From positions 620,001-684,000 of the forward strand of contig NZ_FSRA01000001.1 of the NCBI RefSeq assembly GCF_900129465.1: DNA of 64,000 nt. The letters run 5' to 3'. This DNA is from Chitinophaga niabensis (lineage in GTDB: Bacteria > Bacteroidota > Bacteroidia > Chitinophagales > Chitinophagaceae). Within the stretch, counting starts at the first letter, position 1. Each line of letters begins with the position of its first letter. Both the position numbers and the translations under genes were made by a program. Under the pieces are notes generated by a model, which did not search any database, was not told the origin of the DNA, and was given only the letters and a program-made list of their open reading frames with translations. Shown here in pieces: positions 58,211 to 64,000 of the stretch.

Positions 58211-59060
58211 ATTTCTCCAGTTCCCTGATATACTCCCTCGGCGCTCTGCCTGTAATGGTCTTGAATACCCTATTGAAAGTAGCTATACTGTTAAACCCGC
58301 TCTGATAAGCAATGGTGGATATATTATCATTGATACTGCCGGATAGTTTCTTGCAGGCTTCGTGGATCCTCACTTCGTTGAGGAAAGTGATGAAGGTAAG
58401 GCGGGTATGTTTTTTGAAATACCGGCAGAATGCCTGTGGCGTCATGTTCGCATGTTTGGCGATATCCTCCAGCATAATATCCGTATCGTAATGTTTCATG
58501 ATGTAATCATAAATGGCGCCGATGCGGATACCTTCCTGGTCGTTCACACTGGAAAGGCGGGAGCCGGAAACCAGTGGTATCAGGTCTTGCAGCGGTTGCA
58601 GGAAGCTCAGCAGGTGGATGAAGCTCATGAATTGCTTTGCGCCCTGCGCCTGGTCTAAACGTAACATCATTTCTGACAACTCTGCAACATATTCTTCCGG
58701 TACCTTGAACCCGTTCGGGTATTTATGAATGAAGGTGCTGATCTTCTTTAATTCCGTTAATTCAAATACCGTAGCCAGCTTACCATTTGGGTTGAAGAAG
58801 AGTGTCAGGGATTCAACGGTATCCTCACTGGCATCACTTTTAAATACATGTGGCTGATTACCGGCGATCCAGAATATTTCGTTGGCCCTGAAGGTTTGCA
58901 TACTGTTTTCTGCAATGAGCGTACCCCTCCCTTTCAGCACCCAGGTGAGTTGAATTTCATCGTGCCGGTGCAGGTGAGGGTAAAAGAAAGGCAATTGCTC
59001 TTTTTGTACGATAATGTTCTTATCGTGGGATACAGGTATTGTGAACTGCAATACTTTCAT
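58209..59060 (-). CDS. AraC family transcriptional regulator, probable hydroxyproline operon regulator
   Basis: 283 residues from the ATG at 59060 (MKVLQFTIPVSHDKNIIVQ); a TTG at 59078 would add six. The N-terminal cupin half has FYPHLHRHDEIQLTWVLKGRGTLIAENS. The C-terminal AraC helix-turn-helix (about 180-280) reads LEDIAKHANMTPQAFCRYFKKHTRLTFITFLNEVRIHEAC and IAYQSGFNSIATFNRVFKTITGRAPREY. It is divergent from the hydroxyproline degradation genes with 134 bases between, so it very probably controls them in response to hydroxyproline or an intermediate. Confidence 0.92.
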   Translation of the reverse strand: MKVLQFTIPVSHDKNIIVQKEQLPFFYPHLHRHDEIQLTWVLKGRGTLIAENSMQTFRANEIFWIAGNQPHVFKSDASEDTVESLTLFFNPNGKLATVFELTELKKISTFIHKYPNGFKVPEEYVAELSEMMLRLDQAQGAKQFMSFIHLLSFLQPLQDLIPLVSGSRLSSVNDQEGIRIGAIYDYIMKHYDTDIMLEDIAKHANMTPQAFCRYFKKHTRLTFITFLNEVRIHEACKKLSGSINDNISTIAYQSGFNSIATFNRVFKTITGRAPREYIRELEK

Positions 59061-59171
59061 GAAGCACAATTTAAGCAAATTTTACCCTTATTCAGAAAAA
59101 CATCCTTTAGATTGATCAAAATATGAGCATAAATGATTAAAAACCGCAGGCAACGCAAAGGGTGATCGCGG

Positions 59172-59179
59172 TACTTTTG
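59172..59179 (+). promoter_or_regulatory. Candidate -7 element of the hydroxyproline operon
   Basis: TACTTTTG matches TAnnTTTG exactly, 15 bases before the ATG at 59195. No -33 TTG lies at the usual distance, which fits a promoter that needs the divergent AraC activator. Confidence 0.5.
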
Positions 59180-59194
59180 GAAAAAAAGAAATAG

Positions 59195-60085
59195 ATGGCA
59201 ATTACATGGAAGGGAGTATTTCCCGCACTCACTACTAAGTTCACAGCAGCGGATGAACTGGATCTTACATTATTCAGCAGGAACCTTGATGCGCAGCTGG
59301 AAGCTGGTGTGGAGGGAATTATCCTTGGAGGCTCATTAGGAGAGGCCAGCGTGATCACTACGGAAGAAAAGGCCACATTGGTAAAACATGCAGTTAAACA
59401 GATAGCCGGCAGGGTACCGGTAGTGATCAATATTGCAGAAGGCGCTACCCGTGAAGCCCTCCGGCAGGCAACCCTGGCAGAAGAATGGGGCGCTTCCGGC
59501 CTGATGCTCTTACCCCCGATGCGGTATAAGTCTGATGCACGCGAAACGGTAGAATATTTCCGTACAATTGCCCGCTCCACCAGTTTACCTATCATGTTGT
59601 ACAATAACCCGGTGGATTATAAAACGGAGATCACGCTGGATATGTTTGAAGAACTGTCTGCCGAAAAGAACATTGAAGCAGTAAAAGAATCCACCCGGGA
59701 TGTAACGAATGTGATCCGCATGCAGAACCGGTTTGGAGACCGCTTTAAGATCCTTTGCGGTGTAGATACCTTAACGCTGGAAGAATTGGTAACAGGAGCA
59801 GACGGGCTCGTTGCGGGGCTTGTATGTGCTTTCCCTGTTGAAACCGTAAAATTATATAAACTGATCAAGGCCGGAAAGATCCAGGAGGCGCTGCCCCTGT
59901 ACAGATGGTTCATGCCTTTGCTGGAACTGGATATTCATCCCAAGCTGGTACAATATATCAAGCTGGCGGAAACACGTGCGGGCATAGGCAGTGAATATGT
60001 AAGAGCACCACGCCTTACGCTGGTAGGAGAAGAAAGGGAACGGATCCTGAAGGTAATTGATCACGCCATTGCAACAAGACCATGA
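59195..60085 (+). CDS. DHDPS-family 1-pyrroline-4-hydroxy-2-carboxylate deaminase (hydroxyproline pathway)
   Basis: 296 residues with the TIM-barrel DHDPS layout: the GGSLGEASVITTEEK phosphate-loop equivalent (about 45-59), Tyr136 in MLYNNPVDY and the Schiff-base Lys164 in EAVKESTRD. In hydroxyproline degradation this family converts 1-pyrroline-4-hydroxy-2-carboxylate to 2-oxoglutarate semialdehyde and ammonia. The pathway call rests on context: it overlaps by 4 bases a semialdehyde dehydrogenase gene, and an epimerase and FAD dehydrogenase follow. A biosynthetic dapA role is unlikely in this setting. Confidence 0.88.
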   Translation: MAITWKGVFPALTTKFTAADELDLTLFSRNLDAQLEAGVEGIILGGSLGEASVITTEEKATLVKHAVKQIAGRVPVVINIAEGATREALRQATLAEEWGASGLMLLPPMRYKSDARETVEYFRTIARSTSLPIMLYNNPVDYKTEITLDMFEELSAEKNIEAVKESTRDVTNVIRMQNRFGDRFKILCGVDTLTLEELVTGADGLVAGLVCAFPVETVKLYKLIKAGKIQEALPLYRWFMPLLELDIHPKLVQYIKLAETRAGIGSEYVRAPRLTLVGEERERILKVIDHAIATRP

Positions 60086-61497
60086 GTGAGATAAATGAGA
60101 TCATGCAGCAGGCGAAAGCTGCATTTGAAGTGTATAGCAAAACAACACCTGCACAACGTGCGGCTTTCCTGGAGAATATCGCGGAGCAGATAGAAGCTAA
60201 ACGGGAACAACTCACAACCAAGGCACATGTAGAAACTCATTTGCCTTTACCCCGGCTGAACAATGAAATCACGCGTACTACAAGTCAGTTGAAAATGTTT
60301 GCTGCCTATATCACAGAAGGCAGCTGGGTGGCGGCGGCTATTGATAACCAGCCATCCAAACCGGATACCCGTAAGATGCTGATCCCTGTTGGCCCTGTGG
60401 TAGTGTTCGGTGCCAGTAATTTTCCCTTTGCTTTTTCAACGGCAGGAGGGGATACGGCGAGTGCTTTAGCTTCCGGTTCCACAGTTGTGGTGAAAGGGCA
60501 CTCTGCACATGCCGGTACTTCTTTACTGGTATACGCTGCCATACAGGAAGCGATCCGTTTATCCGGCATGCCGGAACATACTTTGCAACATGTGCTGGGC
60601 CCGGGTAATACAGCCGGCAAAGAACTGGTGATGCATCCGTTCACTACGGGTGTTGGCTTTACCGGTTCTTATAAGGGAGGTACTGCTTTGATGCAGTATG
60701 CAGCAGCAAGAGAAAAACCCATTCCTGTTTTTGCAGAAATGAGCAGTATTAACCCTGTGGTATTATTACCGGATACCTTAACACAAAACGCAGCAGCGCT
60801 GGCTAAAAAGCTGGCAGGTTCTGTTACTTTGGGAATGGGGCAGTTCTGTACCAACCCGGGATTGCTGCTGGGTATTAAAAGCCCTGCGCTGGAAACATTC
60901 CTGTCTGAATTAGGAGAAGAAGTAAGCCAGGTAACACCACTGCCTATGCTGCATGAAGGAATTCATACCAATTATCAGCAGGGACTAACGGAGATGTTGC
61001 CATATGTTGTCTATAAAGGAGAGGGAGAGCCGGCAAGGGCAATTGCTATGGTGAGTGCTAAAGATTTTTTAAACATCCCGCATCTCAGGGAAGAGGTCTT
61101 TGGCCCTTTCTCCCTGTTGGTGACCTGCGAAAATAAAGCAGAGCTGAAGAAAGCACTGCAAAGTATTTCAGGCCAGCTGACAGCTACCATCATGGGCACA
61201 GATAAAGACCTTGCTGAACACCGGGATATTATTTCCCTGCAAACTTCCCTGGCCGGAAGGGTGATCATCAATGAAGTACCTACCGGTGTGGAAGTGAACA
61301 GCAGCATGGTACATGGCGGACCTTTCCCTGCCACTTCCGATGCGCGTTTCACTTCTGTAGGCGCCACTGCCATACAGCGATGGGTGCGGCCGGTTTGCTT
61401 CCAGGGTTTCCCGGATGCCCTGCTGCCGGAAGAATTGCAGAACGCCAACCCCCGCGGGATCTGGCGCACGGTGAACAATGAGTGGAAGAATGTATAA
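60082..61497 (+). CDS. 2-oxoglutarate semialdehyde (2,5-dioxovalerate) dehydrogenase
   Basis: 471-residue aldehyde dehydrogenase superfamily protein of the short KGSADH branch. The catalytic Cys256 is in GMGQFCTNPG and the general base Glu219 in PVFAEMSSINPV; the NAD(P)-binding region reads GPVVVFGASNFPFAFSTAGGDTASALA. It oxidises 2-oxoglutarate semialdehyde to 2-oxoglutarate, the last step of hydroxyproline (and some sugar acid) catabolism. The ATG overlaps the stop of the deaminase gene (ATGA), a classic coupling arrangement. The lack of a conserved Arg/Lys signature that I can judge means NAD versus NADP preference is open. Confidence 0.9.
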   Translation: MSEINEIMQQAKAAFEVYSKTTPAQRAAFLENIAEQIEAKREQLTTKAHVETHLPLPRLNNEITRTTSQLKMFAAYITEGSWVAAAIDNQPSKPDTRKMLIPVGPVVVFGASNFPFAFSTAGGDTASALASGSTVVVKGHSAHAGTSLLVYAAIQEAIRLSGMPEHTLQHVLGPGNTAGKELVMHPFTTGVGFTGSYKGGTALMQYAAAREKPIPVFAEMSSINPVVLLPDTLTQNAAALAKKLAGSVTLGMGQFCTNPGLLLGIKSPALETFLSELGEEVSQVTPLPMLHEGIHTNYQQGLTEMLPYVVYKGEGEPARAIAMVSAKDFLNIPHLREEVFGPFSLLVTCENKAELKKALQSISGQLTATIMGTDKDLAEHRDIISLQTSLAGRVIINEVPTGVEVNSSMVHGGPFPATSDARFTSVGATAIQRWVRPVCFQGFPDALLPEELQNANPRGIWRTVNNEWKNV

Positions 61498-61515
61498 TTT
61501 TATTACTTTAGAAAA

Positions 61516-62529
61516 ATGAAGCCTGCGCGTAAAAAGACCTTTTTCTGTATTGATGCTCATACCTGTGGTAACCCCGTCCGCGTAGTGGCAGGAGGAGGGC
61601 CCACCCTCACCGGTAATAACATGAGCGAAAAGCGTCAGCACTTCCTGGAAGAATTTGACTGGATCCGAAAAGGACTGATGTTTGAACCCCGCGGCCATGA
61701 TATGATGAGCGGCAGTATCCTGTATGCACCACACGATCCGCAGAACGATGTGGCGGTGTTGTTCATTGAAACCAGCGGCTGCCTGCCCATGTGTGGCCAT
61801 GGCACTATCGGTACCATCACCATCGCTATCGAAGAAGGATTACTGTTACCGAAAACACATGGCACTGTTCGCATGGAAGCCCCGGCAGGACTGGTGAACA
61901 TTTCTTATACCACCATCGGCAATAAAGTGAAAACGGTGAAGCTCACCAATGTGCCTTCTTTCCTGGAAGCCACAGAACTCACCGTAGATTGCCCGGAGCT
62001 GGGTGAGCTGGTGTTTGACGTATCCTATGGCGGTAATTTCTACGCCATCGTAGATGTGCAAAAGAACTTTGCAGGGCTGGAACATTACAGCGCAGATAAA
62101 TTGATCGCATGGGCAAGAGAGGTCCGTAAAAGGATCAATGAGCAATATACTTTCGTTCATCCTGATGATCCGACTATCAATGGCTGTTCACATGTGTTAT
62201 GGACAGGTGCTGTATTGGATCCCGCATCCACAGCACGTAATGCCGTGTTCTACGGAGATAAGGCCATAGACCGTTCTCCCTGCGGTACCGGTACTTCTGC
62301 CCGCATGGCACAATGGTACGCAAAAGGGAAACTGAAGAAAGGAGATGAATTCATTCATGAAAGCATTATCGGTTCCCGCTTCACCGGCCGCATTGAAGAA
62401 GAAACATCTGTAGCCGGGAAACCCGCTATCAGGCCAAGTATTGAAGGATGGGCCAGGGTATATGGATACAATACCATTAGTATTGATCCGGATGATGATC
62501 CTTATGCATATGGTTTCCAGGTTTTGTAA
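61516..62529 (+). CDS. 4-hydroxyproline epimerase (proline racemase family)
   Basis: 337 residues. Both catalytic cysteines of the proline racemase fold are present: Cys93 in MCGHGTIG and Cys256 in DRSPCGTGTSA. Trans-3-hydroxyproline dehydratases carry Thr at the second site, so two cysteines point to an epimerase. It converts trans-4-hydroxy-L-proline to cis-4-hydroxy-D-proline, the first step of the pathway. The start MKPARKKTFFCIDAHTCGNPVRV is a normal family N-terminus. It follows the dehydrogenase gene by 18 bases. Confidence 0.9.
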   Translation: MKPARKKTFFCIDAHTCGNPVRVVAGGGPTLTGNNMSEKRQHFLEEFDWIRKGLMFEPRGHDMMSGSILYAPHDPQNDVAVLFIETSGCLPMCGHGTIGTITIAIEEGLLLPKTHGTVRMEAPAGLVNISYTTIGNKVKTVKLTNVPSFLEATELTVDCPELGELVFDVSYGGNFYAIVDVQKNFAGLEHYSADKLIAWAREVRKRINEQYTFVHPDDPTINGCSHVLWTGAVLDPASTARNAVFYGDKAIDRSPCGTGTSARMAQWYAKGKLKKGDEFIHESIIGSRFTGRIEEETSVAGKPAIRPSIEGWARVYGYNTISIDPDDDPYAYGFQVL

Positions 62530-62545
62530 GTAATAAACATAAAGC

Positions 62546-63793
62546 ATGAAATGTACTGTTATCGGCGGTGGGATCATTGGCTTAAGCTCCGCTTATTTTC
62601 TGCAGGAAAGCGGTTGGGATGTAACGATCATTGATAAAGGCGATCTTTCTGATAATTGCTCCTATGGCAACGCAGGTTATGTATGTCCCAGCCACTTTGT
62701 GCCCATGGCTACGCCCGGTATTGTAAAGCAGGGCCTGAAATGGATGCTGAATGCGCAAAGTCCCTTTTATGTAAAGCCAAGGTTGAGCATGGACCTGATA
62801 GACTGGGGATTGAAGTTCATCCGCAGCGCCAATGCAGCACATGTGGAAAGAAGCGCCGTGCCTTTGCGCGACATTGCCGTACTCAGTAAAGGATGGTATG
62901 AAACATGGCTGCGTCAGCCGGAGTTTGATTTTGCTTATGAACAAAAGGGATTGTTAGATCTCTTCCAGTCGGAAGCCAACGCATTGCATGCACATCATAC
63001 CGTAGAGAAAGCACTGGAGCTTGGTTTGGATGCGGAGTATCTGAATGCAGAACAGGTGCAGGCTATGGAGCCGCAAACAAAACTGAATATCAGGGGAGCC
63101 GTGTATTTCAAATGTGATGCACATCTCTATCCCAATAAACTCATGCATAACCTGCTGGCATATCTAAGGTCAAAAAGCAATGTCACCTTTGTGCCGGGGC
63201 AGGAAGTGGAAGGTATTGAAAAGGAACAGGGAAAGATCAAACGGGTGAAAACACGGCAAGGCGTATACGAAACAGATATGCTCGTGATCGCTACCGGTTC
63301 CTGGAGCCGCGAAATGGCAGCGCTGGTAGATGTGAAATTACCCATGGCCGCAGGCAGGGGATATTCCATCACTTATGAAGATGCGCCTTATAAACTGAAT
63401 CATCCTGCCATCCTTATGGAAGGCAGGGTAGCTATCACGCCGATGGACGGGAACAAGATCCGTTTTGGCGGCACCATGGAAATAACCTCCCTGAACGCAC
63501 CGCCGGATATGAATAGGGTAAAAGGCATCCTGCGCTCTGTGAAGAACTTTTTGCCAGAGTACGATATTCCGCTGCCCCCGAAAGAACAGGTATGGTTCGG
63601 GTACCGCCCCTGTTCAGCAGACGGGCTGCCTTACATCGGAAGATTAAAACGCATTGATAATTGCATATTAGCTACCGGGCATTCCATGCTTGGGCTGAGC
63701 CTGGGTGCAGGTACGGGAAAGCTCGTCAGCGAGCTGGTGAATGGGCAGGCACTGAGTATGGATATAACCCCTTTTGCACCTGAACGTTTTTAA
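62546..63793 (+). CDS. FAD-dependent D-amino acid oxidoreductase, probable D-hydroxyproline dehydrogenase
   Basis: 415 residues of the DAO family. The N-terminal FAD-binding dinucleotide motif is CTVIGGGIIGLSSAYFLQESGWDVTIID, with NCSYGNAGYVCPSHFVPMATPG as the second cofactor segment and GYRPCSADGLPYIGR...ILATGHSMLGLSLGAGTGKLV at the C-terminus. In this operon it should oxidise cis-4-hydroxy-D-proline to the pyrroline, the step between epimerase and deaminase. It is a single-subunit enzyme rather than the multi-subunit LhpBEF type. The gap to the epimerase gene is 16 bases. Confidence 0.9.
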   Translation: MKCTVIGGGIIGLSSAYFLQESGWDVTIIDKGDLSDNCSYGNAGYVCPSHFVPMATPGIVKQGLKWMLNAQSPFYVKPRLSMDLIDWGLKFIRSANAAHVERSAVPLRDIAVLSKGWYETWLRQPEFDFAYEQKGLLDLFQSEANALHAHHTVEKALELGLDAEYLNAEQVQAMEPQTKLNIRGAVYFKCDAHLYPNKLMHNLLAYLRSKSNVTFVPGQEVEGIEKEQGKIKRVKTRQGVYETDMLVIATGSWSREMAALVDVKLPMAAGRGYSITYEDAPYKLNHPAILMEGRVAITPMDGNKIRFGGTMEITSLNAPPDMNRVKGILRSVKNFLPEYDIPLPPKEQVWFGYRPCSADGLPYIGRLKRIDNCILATGHSMLGLSLGAGTGKLVSELVNGQALSMDITPFAPERF

Positions 63794-63803
63794 ACCTTTG
63801 ATC

Positions 63804-64000
63804 ATGAGAAAATCCTTATGCTGTATCTGTTTGTTACTGCTACAGTTTACCACCTATGCACAATCGCAGGATACTGACCTGTACAATCAATCCAGTGAAG
63901 TGAACAATATCATGGTGCAGTATTATGCAGACAGAGGTGCCCTGAACCGTTTTTATTTTGTGCGTAACTCACCTGAACGCAGAGAACGGATGACGGTATT
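63804..64000 (+). CDS. exported protein, start only
   Basis: The ATG at 63804, 10 bases after the FAD enzyme stop, opens a frame that runs off the window. Residues 1-20 (MRKSLCCICLLLLQFTTYAQ) are a signal peptide. The following SQDTDLYNQSSEVNNIMVQYY and NRFYFVRNSPERRERMTV resemble the start of some Bacteroidota secreted peptidases (family not certain). The small gap suggests it belongs to the hydroxyproline operon, where a peptidase would supply substrate. The product cannot be named from 65 residues. Confidence 0.6.
   Translation, partial: MRKSLCCICLLLLQFTTYAQSQDTDLYNQSSEVNNIMVQYYADRGALNRFYFVRNSPERRERMTV

Overview
The window looks like chromosome of a Bacteroidota bacterium, most probably Chitinophagaceae (Chitinophaga-like). 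The evidence is type IX secretion (T9SS) sorting domains of both types, a PorP/SprF protein, DUF5009, DUF2911 and PVC-type cytochrome proteins, AraC regulators and MacB/FtsX permeases typical of the phylum, promoter-like TAnnTTTG elements, and little Shine-Dalgarno signal before most starts. I saw no tRNA, rRNA, CRISPR array, prophage or insertion sequence. All calls come from reading the sequence; no database search was run.

Left part (1-4310): the tail of a DUF2911 protein, bioA on the minus strand, and a tight plus-strand five-gene operon (YjdJ-like acetyltransferase, small helical protein, YjdI-like Fe-S protein, pirin, AlkD-like protein) that ends in a strong hairpin terminator. 4462-11243 is a sugar or glycoside catabolic cluster: an AraC regulator faces a minus-strand set of PhyH dioxygenase, PVC-type cytochrome/dehydrogenase lipoprotein, DUF5009 membrane protein and aldose epimerase. 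11315-19545 holds a 1,328-residue secreted PQQ-type sugar dehydrogenase with several accessory domains, methionine aminopeptidase, dipeptidase E, a PIN-domain protein paired with an unknown 260-residue partner, and an unknown 270-residue protein.

The centre (19832-54087) is the most striking region. A propeller-type sensor kinase and a convergent NarL-type response regulator lie beside a 26-kb gene for a secreted protein of about 8,665 residues. It has a beta-helix head, seven LamG/DUF8202-like modules, 37 Calx-beta repeats, three DUF11 repeats and a type B T9SS sorting domain. It is followed by a PorP/SprF protein, a PorE-like TPR/propeller/OmpA protein, and a membrane histidine kinase in which arginine replaces the phosphoacceptor histidine. 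Perfect hairpins sit after the giant gene and after the OmpA gene. I read this as a dedicated surface-adhesin export and anchoring locus with its own signalling genes.

Right part (54228-64000): a MacB/FtsX permease, a Tat-exported GH109-type protein, then an AraC regulator divergent from a complete hydroxyproline degradation operon (deaminase of the DHDPS family, 2-oxoglutarate semialdehyde dehydrogenase, 4-hydroxyproline epimerase, FAD-dependent D-hydroxyproline dehydrogenase). The operon continues into the start of an exported protein cut off by the window end.
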